Notes: generated by a model not told the origin, from the letters alone. Positions 34,299-43,900 are shown, counted from the first letter of the stretch. The stretch: DNA of 64,000 bases from Sporobacter sp963675425 (GCA_963675425.1 OY776214.1:3596001-3660000); one strand, 5' to 3'. Made by a program: numbers and translations.

Positions 34299-35969
34299 TC
34301 ATTTAGCGCCCTTCTTAGAATAACGCGTGCGTGTTTGATGCGTATCCGCCAGCTTTTCCGCTTTCACCGGGCGACCGTTGATTTTGAATCCCGCCAGGTC
34401 CTCAAGCACCTCGTCGCTGCGGCCGGCCGGAATTTCGACGACCGTCTGATCGGCATATATATCTACTTTTCCGATATCGCGGCCGGACAGACCCGTGTGT
34501 TCGGTAATCGACCCGACGATATGATTAACAGCAACACGCTGACTCGTACCGATATCAAGAAGCAGCGTTTCATGTCTTGACGCCTTCGGTTTTATTTCGT
34601 TTATCCGTTTTTTTGTCCTGGGCCGGATGTCCGGTTCGGGCTGTTGTTCCGGGTCGTGGCTCAAGGCAGCATGCCTGTTATTTTCAAAATACAGCTGCAT
34701 GGCAGCCTCGGCAATACGTCCGGGTGAAAACCCCTTCTCCATTAGCTGCCCGACCAGTTTCGCGTAAACCGGCAGCGGCTCGGCCTGCAAAGCCTCTTCC
34801 ATCATGTGTTCTATTTTGGCACTGCTTATCAGCTGAATTTCGCTGACAGTGGGAATTTTTGCTTTGGTAATATCGGATTTGACGTCAACAGCGATACGGC
34901 GCATAGCGGCCACTTCACGTCCGCCGCTGCAAAGGGTGATGGAGCAGCCGGATTTGCCGGCACGTCCTGTCCGTCCGATGCGATGTATATAATATTCGGA
35001 ATTGGCCGGAATATCGTAGTTGATGACAAAGTCAACATCGCTCACATCAATGCCGCGGGCGGCAATATCCGTGGCAATAAGGATCGCCGTTCGGCCCTGC
35101 TTAAAGTCCTGCATGACAGAGGTTCTTTGAGACTGCTTGATATCGCTGTGGATGCTCTGCGCGCTGAAATTCCGGCCGTTCAGAAGGTCGGACAGCTCGT
35201 CAACCATTTTCTTTGTATTGCAGAATATAATGGCCCTTTGCGGATCATGGTATTGCAGCAAGGCCATCAGCGCCTCTTTTTTTCTGTTATGCGCAACGTC
35301 GATATAGCTTTGCTCAATATCCTCCAGCGTTACCTGGTTTTTATTGATTTCAATGAGCTCCGGATCTTTTTGAAATTCTTGCGTCAGCTTTAATATTGCC
35401 GGCGGCATGGTGGCGGAAAACAAAACGGTCTGCCGGTTCTCCGGTGTGTCCTTCAGGATCGTTTCGATATCCTCCTTAAACCCCATATTAAGCATCTCAT
35501 CCGCTTCGTCCAGTACGATCATCTTAAGATGATTGAGCTTGATGGTTTTCCGGCGCATGTGATCCATCACCCGTCCCGGCGTTCCAACAACAATATTGGC
35601 GCGGCGCAAACGGATGCACTGCTTATCAATGGGCGCGCCGCCATAGATTTCAACCGGACGTATACCCGTTTTAAAGCGCGCCACTTTTCTGATCTCCTCG
35701 GCTGCCTGCTGTGCCAGCTCTCTTGTGGGGCAGAGAATCAACACCTGGATGGTGGCTTTATCCTCATGCGTGTCGACTCGTTCAATCGCCGGAATGATAA
35801 ACGCAACCGTTTTTCCTGTTCCGGTTTGTGAGCGTGCGATGACATCGACGCCCGTCCTGATGCGCGGTATGGCCTCAGACTGAATGGGCGTTGCATAGTC
35901 AAAGCCCATTTGGACTATAGCCCTTTCAACCTTCGGCGTCAGGCTAAGTTCTGAAAACGGAATTTTAAT
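34299..35969 (-). CDS. DEAD-box RNA helicase, DeaD/CsdA-like
   Basis: An ATP-dependent RNA helicase of about 556 residues, probably in ribosome assembly or RNA turnover. Motifs in order: Q motif (GFDYATPIQ), Walker A ARSQTGTGKT, PTRELA, GTPGR, DEAD, SAT, then ARGIDV and HRIGRTGRAG. A C-terminal DbpA-type RNA-binding domain follows (about 470-540), and the end is basic. No ATG, GTG or TTG fits the N-terminus: the family opening (PFSELSL) is reached from ATT at 35969, 6 nt after GAGGAG. A TTG at 36032 exists in frame but lies on the far side of a terminator-like hairpin. So an AUU start is likely. Confidence 0.92.
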   Translation of the reverse strand: MKIPFSELSLTPKVERAIVQMGFDYATPIQSEAIPRIRTGVDVIARSQTGTGKTVAFIIPAIERVDTHEDKATIQVLILCPTRELAQQAAEEIRKVARFKTGIRPVEIYGGAPIDKQCIRLRRANIVVGTPGRVMDHMRRKTIKLNHLKMIVLDEADEMLNMGFKEDIETILKDTPENRQTVLFSATMPPAILKLTQEFQKDPELIEINKNQVTLEDIEQSYIDVAHNRKKEALMALLQYHDPQRAIIFCNTKKMVDELSDLLNGRNFSAQSIHSDIKQSQRTSVMQDFKQGRTAILIATDIAARGIDVSDVDFVINYDIPANSEYYIHRIGRTGRAGKSGCSITLCSGGREVAAMRRIAVDVKSDITKAKIPTVSEIQLISSAKIEHMMEEALQAEPLPVYAKLVGQLMEKGFSPGRIAEAAMQLYFENNRHAALSHDPEQQPEPDIRPRTKKRINEIKPKASRHETLLLDIGTSQRVAVNHIVGSITEHTGLSGRDIGKVDIYADQTVVEIPAGRSDEVLEDLAGFKINGRPVKAEKLADTHQTRTRYSKKGAK

Positions 35970-35995
35970 AATATACTCCTCAATTCTATAAAAGT

Positions 35996-36023
35996 AAAAG
36001 ACGAGACAGAGCGTCTCGCTTTT
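35996..36023 (-). terminator. Hairpin with U-tract between gpsA and the helicase start
   Basis: CGAGAC-N5-GTCTCG (36002-36018), extended by AAAAG/CTTTT across one bulge, followed on the minus strand by TCTTTTACTTTT. It ends about 15 nt before the helicase ribosome site. It may end gpsA transcription, act as an attenuator for the helicase, or both. Confidence 0.65.
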
Positions 36024-36098
36024 AGCTGACAATCATGCTTTTAGTATTATGTTTTATCTGATGTTTTATGTTGCCTTCACACGCTTGCAGGCAAAAAC

Positions 36099-37115
36099 CT
36101 ACTCCACCCACATCTCCTCGCTCAGGTCTGTCTCATGGCGGCGCGAGCGCCCCATCAGGTCCCGCATGGCCTTCATCGGCGATTTGCCCCTGTAGAGCAC
36201 CTTGTAGACCTCCGTTGTGATCGGCATATCAATCCCGGCCTTTTTCGACAGCTCATGCGCCGCCTTCGCCGCATAATACCCCTCCACGACAGCCCCGACC
36301 TGCTTCATCGCTTCCTTGACCTTGACGCCCTGCCCGATTAAAACGCCGGCACGCCTGTTTCTGGAATGATTTGATGTACAGGTGACGATCAGATCGCCCA
36401 GACCCGCAAGGCCCGCCATCGTGGATTTGTGGCCGCCAAGCGCCACGCACAGCTCGGCGATTTCGGCAAGGCCGCGCGTCATGAGCATGGCAATCGTGTT
36501 ATCGCCGAAGCCCAGACCGTCGCTGACGCCGGCGGCGAGCGCGATGACGTTTTTAAGCGCCGCGCCCAGCTCGACGCCGATGACGTCTCCGGACGTATAA
36601 ACGCGCATGTAGTCGTTCATAAACACATCCTGAACCGTCTGGGCCACACTCAGATCGCGCGCGGCGACGACACAGGCCGTCGGGATCTGACGGCCAACCT
36701 CTTCGGCATGCGTCGGCCCGGACAGGGACGCCAGCTTTACGCTCTCGCCGAGCGCTTCCGTCAGGATCTGTGAAAAAAGCCGCGACGTGTCCTTTTCAAT
36801 GCCCTTGGATACGCACACAACGATGCAGTCTTTGGGCAGGTTTCCCTTTAAAAGCTGCGCCGTTTTAGCCACCGCAAAGGACGGCGTGGCCATAACGGCC
36901 ATGTCGCAGCCGTCCGCCGCTTTTTTAATATGGGTGGTAATCGTTATGCCGCACGGGATGACGACGCCCTTTAAAAGCGGGTTTTCCCGCTTTTCGTCCA
37001 GCAGCTGGGCCTCCTCTGCAAACTTTGTCCAAAGCGTAACGGTGTGTCCGTTTTCACTGAGCAGCTTGGCAACAGCCGTGCCCCAGCCTCCGCTGCCGAA
37101 TACCGATATTTTCAT
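36099..37115 (-). CDS. gpsA: Glycerol-3-phosphate dehydrogenase [NAD(P)+]
   Basis: Makes sn-glycerol 3-phosphate from dihydroxyacetone phosphate for phospholipids. The 338-residue protein has GSGGWGTAVA (7-16), the SGPTHAEEVG region (usually SGPSFA), the catalytic Lys in LGAALKNVIALAAG and the closing helical domain. It follows plsY, the acyltransferase that uses its product. Confidence 0.95.
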   Translation of the reverse strand: MKISVFGSGGWGTAVAKLLSENGHTVTLWTKFAEEAQLLDEKRENPLLKGVVIPCGITITTHIKKAADGCDMAVMATPSFAVAKTAQLLKGNLPKDCIVVCVSKGIEKDTSRLFSQILTEALGESVKLASLSGPTHAEEVGRQIPTACVVAARDLSVAQTVQDVFMNDYMRVYTSGDVIGVELGAALKNVIALAAGVSDGLGFGDNTIAMLMTRGLAEIAELCVALGGHKSTMAGLAGLGDLIVTCTSNHSRNRRAGVLIGQGVKVKEAMKQVGAVVEGYYAAKAAHELSKKAGIDMPITTEVYKVLYRGKSPMKAMRDLMGRSRRHETDLSEEMWVE

Positions 37116-37202
37116 GGCTTCCCTCTTTTGACTGTACTACTGACTTCTCCCATAGCTTTCGGTAAAACCTCACATCTATTGGGGTACTTAATGCCTTAAA
37201 GC

Positions 37203-37871
37203 CTAAGCTTGTTTTTTACGCCGGAAACTGAATTTTGATTCCCGGCCTTCAATCAGACGCTTAATATTTTCCCAGTGTCTTGATATTAAAAGCGCGGCGC
37301 TGAGGATGGCCACCAGGAGCTCCCACGGTCCGCCCAGACCAAAAATCGCCTGCGCGGCGGGATAGGCGGCGCAGCCAATCACCGAACCGAGCGACACAAA
37401 CCGCGTCAGGACCGCCAGAAGAATAAATGTGCCCCAGGCTGCCAACGCGACGCGCCAGTCTACAAAGAACAAAATCGTCCCCATCGCCATAACGCCTTTA
37501 CCGCCCCGAAAACCGTAAAACAGAGGATAGCAGTGACCGAGCATGACAAACAGGCCTGCGTATTCGCTGCCGAAAAAGCTCAGGCTAAACAGACCTACGT
37601 TACCGCCCTTGAAGAAGTCGGCATCAATGTAATGCGAAAACAACAGCCCGCCGATGACGACCGGCGCAATTGTTTTTAAAACGTCGATGAGCACAACGAG
37701 CACCGCGCCGCCCTTGCCGAAGACGCGGTAAAAATTCGTCAGGCCGGCGTTGCCGCTTCCAAACTCGCGGATATCCTTCTTATAAAAATACTTTGATATG
37801 ATGATCGCGCCGTTGACGCTGCCGATCACATAGGCCTGCAGGGCCGTCAAAACGAGTAATAATACCAGCAA
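37203..37871 (-). CDS. plsY: Glycerol-3-phosphate acyltransferase PlsY
   Basis: Integral membrane enzyme that transfers acyl groups from acyl-phosphate to glycerol 3-phosphate, the first committed phospholipid step. The 222-residue protein has several membrane segments and the PlsY motifs GSVNGAIIISKYF, REFGSGNAGLTNFYR and GFRGGKGVM. The start is TTG at 37871, eight nt after GGAGG. Acyl-phosphate would come from PlsX, which is not in the window. Order der-plsY-gpsA is common in Firmicutes. Confidence 0.94.
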   Translation of the reverse strand: MLVLLLVLTALQAYVIGSVNGAIIISKYFYKKDIREFGSGNAGLTNFYRVFGKGGAVLVVLIDVLKTIAPVVIGGLLFSHYIDADFFKGGNVGLFSLSFFGSEYAGLFVMLGHCYPLFYGFRGGKGVMAMGTILFFVDWRVALAAWGTFILLAVLTRFVSLGSVIGCAAYPAAQAIFGLGGPWELLVAILSAALLISRHWENIKRLIEGRESKFSFRRKKQA

Positions 37872-37944
37872 CTTTTAAACCTCCGTGGCTCGTCCCATAC
37901 AGATGCGGCACGGGACATGACTTATGATTTTAAATCCGTTCGGC

Positions 37945-39267
37945 TTACGTGTCACCTTTTTGCCGGACGACAAGGCGTATAGGCGTGGCATCCAGTCCGA
38001 AAACGGCCCGGATCTGGTTTTCAAGATAGCGCTGATAGGAAAAGTGAAACAGTTCTGCGTCATTGCAGAAGCACACAAACGTCGGTGGTCGTACGCCGAC
38101 CTGGGTCATGTAGTAGATTTTCAGCCGGCGGCCCTTATCGGTCGGCGGCTGGACGCGCGCCGTCGCGTCGGCCAAAACATTGTTGAGCATGCCGGTTGTG
38201 AGCCGGGTGCGCTGCTGCTCATTCACGTAATTGATCAGCTCGAACACGCGGTCCACACGCTGTCCCGACAGAGCTGAGATAAACAGAATCGGCGCGTAGG
38301 TCATATAGCTGAGATCGCGCCGGATGGCCTCGCGCATATGCTCCATAGTGTTCGTCTCTTTTTCAACCAGGTCCCATTTGTTAACGATAATGACGCTGGC
38401 CTTGCCGGCTTCGTGCGCCAGCCCCGCCACCTTTGTGTCCTGCTCCGTGACGCCCTCGCGCGCATCGATCATAATCAGGCACACGTCCGCGCGCTCCACG
38501 GCCATTTCCGTGCGCAGGACGCTGTATTTTTCAATTCGGTTGCCCACCTTCGAGCGGCGGCGCAGGCCGGCCGTGTCGATAAACATATATCGCCCCTGCT
38601 CGTTTTCAAAAGGCGTATCAACAGCGTCGCGCGTGGTGCCGGCCACATCGCTGACGATGACGCGCGTTTCACCCAGGATTTTGTTAACGAGCGAGGATTT
38701 TCCGACATTTGGCTTGCCGATGATGGCGACGCGGACGATATCCTCTTTCCCAGCGCCGTCGTCCTCTGGCGGAAAATGCTCAAGGCACGCGTCGAGCATG
38801 TCGCCCGTGCCGTGCCCGTGCACAGCCGAAACGGCGATCGGGTCGCCCAGCCCGAGCGAATAGAATTCATAGATATCGGGATTCACTGTCCCGATGGAAT
38901 CCATCTTGTTGACCGCCAGCACCACCGGCTTCCGGGAGCGCAGCAGCATATTTGCGATCTCGCTGTCGGCCGCCGTGACACCCGTTGTAATATCTGTTAC
39001 AAACAGGATGACGTCGGCCATCTCAATGGCCAGCATCGCCTGCTCGCGCATGAACAGCAGAATCTCGTTGTCCGCCGTCGGTTCGATGCCGCCAGTGTCT
39101 ACAATGGCGAACGCCCGGCCGCTCCAGTCGGAATCGGCATAGAGCCGGTCTCTCGTCACGCCGGGTGTGTCCTCCACGATGGACAGGCGCTTGCCCGCTA
39201 TTCTGTTAAAAAGCATCGACTTGCCGACATTCGGCCGTCCAACGATGGCAATCAACGGCTTCGCCAT
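37945..39267 (-). CDS. der: GTPase Der (EngA), ribosome assembly
   Basis: An essential double GTPase for 50S maturation. Two G domains are visible: G1 motifs GRPNVGKS (about 10-17) and GKPNVGKS (about 185), each with DTxG and NKxD motifs (NKMD, NKWD), and a C-terminal KH-like domain. Full length at 440 residues. It lies between the DUF512 gene and plsY. Confidence 0.96.
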   Translation of the reverse strand: MAKPLIAIVGRPNVGKSMLFNRIAGKRLSIVEDTPGVTRDRLYADSDWSGRAFAIVDTGGIEPTADNEILLFMREQAMLAIEMADVILFVTDITTGVTAADSEIANMLLRSRKPVVLAVNKMDSIGTVNPDIYEFYSLGLGDPIAVSAVHGHGTGDMLDACLEHFPPEDDGAGKEDIVRVAIIGKPNVGKSSLVNKILGETRVIVSDVAGTTRDAVDTPFENEQGRYMFIDTAGLRRRSKVGNRIEKYSVLRTEMAVERADVCLIMIDAREGVTEQDTKVAGLAHEAGKASVIIVNKWDLVEKETNTMEHMREAIRRDLSYMTYAPILFISALSGQRVDRVFELINYVNEQQRTRLTTGMLNNVLADATARVQPPTDKGRRLKIYYMTQVGVRPPTFVCFCNDAELFHFSYQRYLENQIRAVFGLDATPIRLVVRQKGDT

Positions 39268-39346
39268 AACCCATCACCCCTCTTTTACTTGGGCCGTCCC
39301 CCGGCCCGCTTTTTACTTCCCTTAAAACAGGCAAAACCCGCAACAG

Positions 39347-40651
39347 TCAATAACCCAGTATGGCCTGTATTAAATCCGCGCCGTCCGGCCCGACAACCCG
39401 GACCAGGACGCCCAGTTCCCGGGAGAACTCATCAAGCGTCATATCGTCCAAAAAGACATTTTCTCCATGCCGGAGCATATTTTTTGTAATCAGAAGACGC
39501 TCTCCAAGAGGTTTACCCTTGAGCTGATGGACGAGGTCTCCCCCGGTCAGCAGCCCCGCAACGTCAGCCGTTTCCCCAAAAAATTCGTTGCGCACGGAAA
39601 ATAGCTTACCTTGTATATTAGCATATTTTTCTTTGACCGAGTTTAAAATTTTTTGTAAACATTGGGCCGCCGCGGTTCCTGTTGCAATGGAAAACGGTTT
39701 AAGCAGGGCATTTTCCGACTCGGCCAGCGCCGCCTCTGCCTCCGTTACTAAAAGCCGGAGCATGCCAACACCGTTTTCAAGCTGCGGGTAATCCTCGTAA
39801 AACGCGTCGGGCGGGATGGACAGGCCGGCTTTTAAATACAGCTCATCTGCCGGATAAAAAAGACGCGAACCCAGCTTTAAACGGCATTTATCGCCAAACC
39901 ATTCCACCTGCCGGACGGTCTTCAGCGCAGACTCTTTGTCAAACGGCTTGAGGGGATACAGTCCCTCTCGGTGCTTCGTCAGGCCGACAGGGACGACGGA
40001 TACGCTCATAACAGCCGGATACAGCGCCTTGAGGTCTTCCATCGTATGCTCCAGTTCCGCGCCGTCGTTGAGGCCGGGACAGCAGACAATCTGGCAGTTG
40101 AGCGTGATGCCCGCCTTGGCAAACCGATACAGCGCGTCCAACGCCCGTCCGCTGCCGCCCCTGCCGCCAAACATCAGGCGGCGCAGCGCCGGGTCGGTTG
40201 TGTGCACGGACAGGTTCAACGGGCTGACGCGCAGCCGGATAATCCGTCCGATCTCGTTGTCGCTCAGATTTGTAAGCGTTACGTAATTGCCCTGCAAAAA
40301 GCTCAGGCGGACGTCGTCGTCCTTAAAATAGAGCGTTTTTCGCATCCCGCGCGGCAGCTGGTCAACAAAGCAGAAAACGCATTTATTGGCGCAGGCGCGC
40401 GGGCGGTCCATCAGATAATCCTCAAACGTCAGCCCGAGGTCGGCGCCCGTCGGTTTAGTCACTCGGACAAGCTTGATGGTTCCCGCTTCGCTGTGCAGCT
40501 CCAAAAGCAGGCTCGGCTCGTAGGCATAAAACTTGTAGTCCAGCACATCTTTAATTTTATGCCCATTGACCCGCACGAGCCGGTCTCCGGGCTTAATGCT
40601 CCGGCCGGCCGCCGGGCTTTCGGGGTCTATCTGTATAATGCGTGCGCTCAT
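39347..40651 (-). CDS. PDZ / radical-SAM-like DUF512 protein
   Basis: A 434-residue protein of the conserved DUF512 family. Domains: PDZ-like (about 1-65, PAAGRSIKPGDRLVRVNG), a radical-SAM-like segment with the cysteine set CANKCVFCF (CxxxCxxC), and the DUF512 C-terminal domain. It probably binds an iron-sulfur cluster. The family's substrate is not known to me; the constant neighbour der hints at a link to ribosome or translation functions, which is inference. Confidence 0.88.
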   Translation of the reverse strand: MSARIIQIDPESPAAGRSIKPGDRLVRVNGHKIKDVLDYKFYAYEPSLLLELHSEAGTIKLVRVTKPTGADLGLTFEDYLMDRPRACANKCVFCFVDQLPRGMRKTLYFKDDDVRLSFLQGNYVTLTNLSDNEIGRIIRLRVSPLNLSVHTTDPALRRLMFGGRGGSGRALDALYRFAKAGITLNCQIVCCPGLNDGAELEHTMEDLKALYPAVMSVSVVPVGLTKHREGLYPLKPFDKESALKTVRQVEWFGDKCRLKLGSRLFYPADELYLKAGLSIPPDAFYEDYPQLENGVGMLRLLVTEAEAALAESENALLKPFSIATGTAAAQCLQKILNSVKEKYANIQGKLFSVRNEFFGETADVAGLLTGGDLVHQLKGKPLGERLLITKNMLRHGENVFLDDMTLDEFSRELGVLVRVVGPDGADLIQAILGY

Positions 40652-40774
40652 ATCCGCCGGTTCACCGCCTTAAGGCCCGCACCGCCGTGCTTGCAGCGGA
40701 TCAGCCTGATAATAATTATGTTTCCCTGTTTCTCGTCTTTAGACGCGGCCGCGGCCTATGGTCCATATGAAATT

Positions 40775-40796
40775 CGGCGGGGCTAACACCCCGCCG
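40775..40796 (-). terminator. Hairpin after rpmF
   Basis: CGGCGGGG and CCCCGCCG arms with a 6-nt loop, followed by AATTTCAT on the minus strand; the U-tract is weak. Confidence 0.55.
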
Positions 40797-40814
40797 CCTG
40801 ACATTATTGCGAAC

Positions 40815-40997
40815 CTATGCGTCGATTTTCAGCACTTCACGCCCGTTGTACGTGCCGCAAGCCTTGCAGGCCCGGTGCGGCAGGCGCATTTCGCCGCATT
40901 TTGAACATTGGACAACATTGGGCGTATCGAGCTTCCAATGGGAAGACCGCCGCTTGTCTCTTCTCGCTTTCGAGGTTTTTCTCTTAGGTACCGCCAT
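40815..40997 (-). CDS. rpmF: Large ribosomal subunit protein bL32
   Basis: A 60-residue basic ribosomal protein, MAVPKRKTSKARRDKRRS at the start, with CSKC and CKAC pairs, the zinc-binding form. AGGAGGTG precedes the start. It follows the yceD-like gene by 14 nt, the common yceD-rpmF pair. Confidence 0.96.
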   Translation of the reverse strand: MAVPKRKTSKARRDKRRSSHWKLDTPNVVQCSKCGEMRLPHRACKACGTYNGREVLKIDA

Positions 40998-41011
40998 CGT
41001 GACACCTCCTG

Positions 41012-41506
41012 TTATTCATCTTCCAGGAGCTGCTGGAGGGCAGCAAGCCTGGGATCAATCTCTTTCTTACAATTACACGGGCCGCCGTTGAGGTCGGCGC
41101 CGCATTTATGGCAAAGGCCCTTGCAGTCTTCCCTGCAAAAAAGCCTATCGTCCATGCTTAGAATAAAGTCCGAGGCGATCACATCGCCCACATCGACAAA
41201 GTCACCCTCAAAAACATAAATGTCCGGGTTTTCCTCGTCTTCCTCACGGTCAGACAGCGTGTTTTCGACGTGCATGTGAATCGGGCGCTCAAAATCCTTG
41301 AGACATCGGGCACACGTACAGTCCATCACCGCGTCGATATCGGCGCTCAAAACTAAAACGCCGGCGCTGTTTTTGATACGCCCGGCGGCTCTCGCCTTGC
41401 TTATTCCCCTGACGCAATCGGATACCGCGTCGGACAGGTCGGGCTCGAAATCAAACGATACCGACTGGCCCGGAATATTGATAATTTCTCGTAAGTCAAG
41501 TCGCAT
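41012..41506 (-). CDS. YceD/DUF177 family protein
   Basis: A 164-residue DUF177 protein. The family is normally encoded in front of rpmF and is implicated in large-subunit rRNA handling. Cysteine pairs CTCARC, CREDC and CHKC/CNC probably bind a metal; the tail is acidic. Start by homology is ATG 41506 (MRLDLREI); the ribosome site is weak (GAGATGG). A perfect consensus promoter ends about 25 nt upstream, so the leader is very short. Confidence 0.9.
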   Translation of the reverse strand: MRLDLREIINIPGQSVSFDFEPDLSDAVSDCVRGISKARAAGRIKNSAGVLVLSADIDAVMDCTCARCLKDFERPIHMHVENTLSDREEDEENPDIYVFEGDFVDVGDVIASDFILSMDDRLFCREDCKGLCHKCGADLNGGPCNCKKEIDPRLAALQQLLEDE

Positions 41507-41531
41507 ATCACACCATCTCATTCGCCATGAC

Positions 41532-41560
41532 ATTATAATTGATATTGCAAATGTTGTCAA
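41532..41560 (-). promoter_or_regulatory. Perfect consensus promoter of yceD-rpmF
   Basis: TTGACA (41555-41560), 17-nt spacer, TATAAT (41532-41537) on the minus strand. Both boxes match the sigma-A consensus exactly, in keeping with high expression of a ribosomal protein gene. Confidence 0.88.
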
Positions 41561-41844
41561 ACTATTTTTTAATGCTATAATCTAACATATATAATGTCCA
41601 TATTTGTCCAAATATCTGCAAAAGTTGTTTCGTTCCCTTCCCTATCTCCCTTTTTTATTTAGGCCGGCGTTCCTGTGGCGCTGCAGGTGTTATAATACGC
41701 GCCTTACACCGTGTCATAGGTTCGGAGCGCAGCTGCTCGTATGGCGTCGGCAGGTTTAAAACATCAAATCCATTGCAAGCATTAAAAATCAAATGTATTA
41801 TGTATCAGCTAGCTATTCACTAAATCACCAAAGGCGGTATACCC
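41561..41844. other. Intergenic region between divergent yceD and rluA-like genes
   Basis: Upstream of the yceD promoter this stretch shows no convincing gene, tRNA or hairpin. A TATAAT-like box (TTATAATACG, near 41692) on the plus strand might serve the rluA-like gene, but its -35 partner is poor. Confidence 0.4.
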
Positions 41845-42831
41845 TTGAAAGAATTCACGATCAAACAAAATGACGCCGGACAGCGGCTGGACCGCTTTGT
41901 ATCCAAGGCGGTGCCGCTTCTCCCGTCGTCGCTGGCCCAAAAATATATTCGTCTAAAACGCATTAAGCTTAACGGTAAAGCCGCGAAACGCGACGTAAAG
42001 CTCACCGTTGGCGACACCGTGCAGATGTACGTTAACGACGAGTTTTTTGAGACGCCGACAGAAGACAATGCCTATTTAAAAATATCAGCGCCGGAACTGG
42101 ATGTTGTATACGAGGATGAAAACATCCTGCTTGTTAATAAGCGCGCGGGCGTCTTGTGCCACAGTGACGGCGCGTGGTCTTACAACACCCTCATCGCCAA
42201 TATACAGGCGTACCTGTACGCCAAAGGCGAATATAGGCCGCGGGCGGAAAACGCCTTTGCCCCCGCTCTGTGCAACCGGATCGACCGCAATACCTCAGGC
42301 ATCGTTATCGCCGCCAAAAACGCCGAAGCCCTGCGGATTATGAACGAGAAGATTAAAAACCGCGAGGTGGAAAAATTCTATCTAGCCGCCGTCCACGGCG
42401 AGCTGAAGCCGAAAAGCGGACGGCTGGAGGGCTTTTTATTCAAGGACGCCAAGAAAAATCAGGTCTTCGTGACGAACAAAAGCGTCGTCGGCTCCAAAAC
42501 GGCTGTAACAGAATATAAAACGCTCCAGGTTAAGGACGGCCTGTCGCTCGTGCAATGCCGGCTTATCACAGGCCGCACGCATCAGATCCGGGCGCAGCTG
42601 GCGCATGCGGGCCATCCGCTTTTAGGAGACGGCAAATACGGCAGCGAACGGCAAAACCGCGCCTATAGCGAAAAGGGACAGGCGCTATGCTCGTACCGGC
42701 TTGTTTTTGATTTTAAGACGGACGCCGGCCCTCTTGAGTATTTAAAGGGCCTTGAATGCCGCGTTAAAGATGTGGATTTTTCAAAGAAATACTTTGATGG
42801 GTATTTACCGGCGTCCCATCGTCCTGTTTAA
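41845..42831 (+). CDS. RluA-family rRNA pseudouridine synthase
   Basis: A 328-residue pseudouridine synthase of the RluA/RluC/RluD group. An S4 RNA-binding domain (about 10-65) precedes the catalytic domain, whose Asp lies in CNRIDRNTSG (usual motif HRLDxxTSG, so the His is Asn here). GRTHQIRAQLAHAGHPLLGD is also conserved. It starts with TTG at 41845 after AAGGCGG. Which uridine it modifies cannot be read from the sequence; the RluC/D type acts on 23S rRNA. Confidence 0.92.
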   Translation: MKEFTIKQNDAGQRLDRFVSKAVPLLPSSLAQKYIRLKRIKLNGKAAKRDVKLTVGDTVQMYVNDEFFETPTEDNAYLKISAPELDVVYEDENILLVNKRAGVLCHSDGAWSYNTLIANIQAYLYAKGEYRPRAENAFAPALCNRIDRNTSGIVIAAKNAEALRIMNEKIKNREVEKFYLAAVHGELKPKSGRLEGFLFKDAKKNQVFVTNKSVVGSKTAVTEYKTLQVKDGLSLVQCRLITGRTHQIRAQLAHAGHPLLGDGKYGSERQNRAYSEKGQALCSYRLVFDFKTDAGPLEYLKGLECRVKDVDFSKKYFDGYLPASHRPV

Positions 42832-42941
42832 CAAACGGTTAGCACGAATTCTGTTTAAAAGTTGCTATAGACCAAATATATTCGACAAGCTGCAGAACGG
42901 CTAATGGCCGCCCGCTTATGAAGACTTTTGACACGCCGCGC

Positions 42942-42970
42942 TTGACCGGGGCTGCGCATGGCGATAATAT
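42942..42970 (+). promoter_or_regulatory. Probable promoter of the DUF169 gene
   Basis: TTGACC (42942-42947), 17-nt spacer, TAATAT (42965-42970), about 30 nt before the start codon. Confidence 0.6.
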
Positions 42971-43002
42971 AGAAGCAATACAACTAATAAGGAGGCCGCC
43001 GT

Positions 43003-43824
43003 ATGAATACCGTTTCCGAATTCAACGAAGCAGGCAAAGAACTGATGGACCTGCTGCTGCTCCGCTTCCCCCCTATCGCGTTCAAACTGATATTCTCCGA
43101 GGACGAGATTCCTGAGGGCTCCGTCATCCCGCTGCGGGACACCGGCAAGCACGTGGCAATGTGCCAGGCCTTCGCCATGGCGCGGCGAAACCGCAGCAAT
43201 CTTACACTTTTCAAAGAGGACAACTGGTGCGTCTGGCCCAACGCGTGCTTTAAGTTCTGTCCGATTGACGAGGACGACGCTAATTACGTCGGCAGAATGC
43301 TCTTCATGCGGGACAAGGAGAAAAGTCTTAAATTCTTTAAGGAAAAATACCCCTGGCTCGACACGGACCAGTATGACAAAAAACCCATCGGCTACACGGT
43401 TGCCCCGCTGGACACGTGCAATTTTATTCCCGATGTTGTAGTTACATACTGCCGCATCTCACAGATGCGCACACTCATCATGGCGACTAAATACCAGGAT
43501 GGAGACGTCTTCGACGTCATGCCCGACACGATCGTTTCCTGCTGCTATGCCACCATCCCGCTTTTAAACGGCAAGAAGTATAATATCGCCGTGCCGGACC
43601 CCGGCGAATATGAGCGCAGCCTTGTAGATGAGGACGAGATCATCTTCTCCGTCCGCGGCGACGAGCTGGGCAACATGATGGAGGGCCTCAAGGGTCTGGA
43701 CGCTATGCACTTCGGCTACAGGCACCTCAAATACGATATCAACCTCGATTATCCGCGCGCTGAGTTCTATAACAAACTCAGTGAAAAATGGGGTCTCGAC
43801 GTCGGCGAGCTCTGGTCGCATTAG
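43003..43824 (+). CDS. DUF169 domain protein
   Basis: A 273-residue member of DUF169, a family of uncertain function in anaerobes and archaea. Visible features are the LLRFPPIAFKLIF opening, several cysteines (CQAF, CVWPNACFKFCP, CNF, CRIS, CCY) that could bind a metal or cluster, and FSVRGDELGNM. AAGGAGG precedes the ATG. It has its own promoter and a strong terminator, so it is monocistronic. Confidence 0.85.
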   Translation: MNTVSEFNEAGKELMDLLLLRFPPIAFKLIFSEDEIPEGSVIPLRDTGKHVAMCQAFAMARRNRSNLTLFKEDNWCVWPNACFKFCPIDEDDANYVGRMLFMRDKEKSLKFFKEKYPWLDTDQYDKKPIGYTVAPLDTCNFIPDVVVTYCRISQMRTLIMATKYQDGDVFDVMPDTIVSCCYATIPLLNGKKYNIAVPDPGEYERSLVDEDEIIFSVRGDELGNMMEGLKGLDAMHFGYRHLKYDINLDYPRAEFYNKLSEKWGLDVGELWSH

Positions 43825-43900
43825 CTTTTAAACAGACGGCCATAAGCTCTGCTTACGCGCCCCCCTCGCAGCCCCATACTCATAGCATCAAGCTAGTACT

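Noticed and set aside
38338..39489. Long plus-strand open frame (383 codons) opposite der
   Set aside because: It mirrors the der coding frame in a GC-rich gene; no ribosome site, no recognisable domain, and der is complete on the other strand.
39971..40786. Plus-strand open frame of 271 codons opposite the DUF512 gene
   Set aside because: Antisense shadow of a conserved gene, with composition typical of a reversed coding strand.
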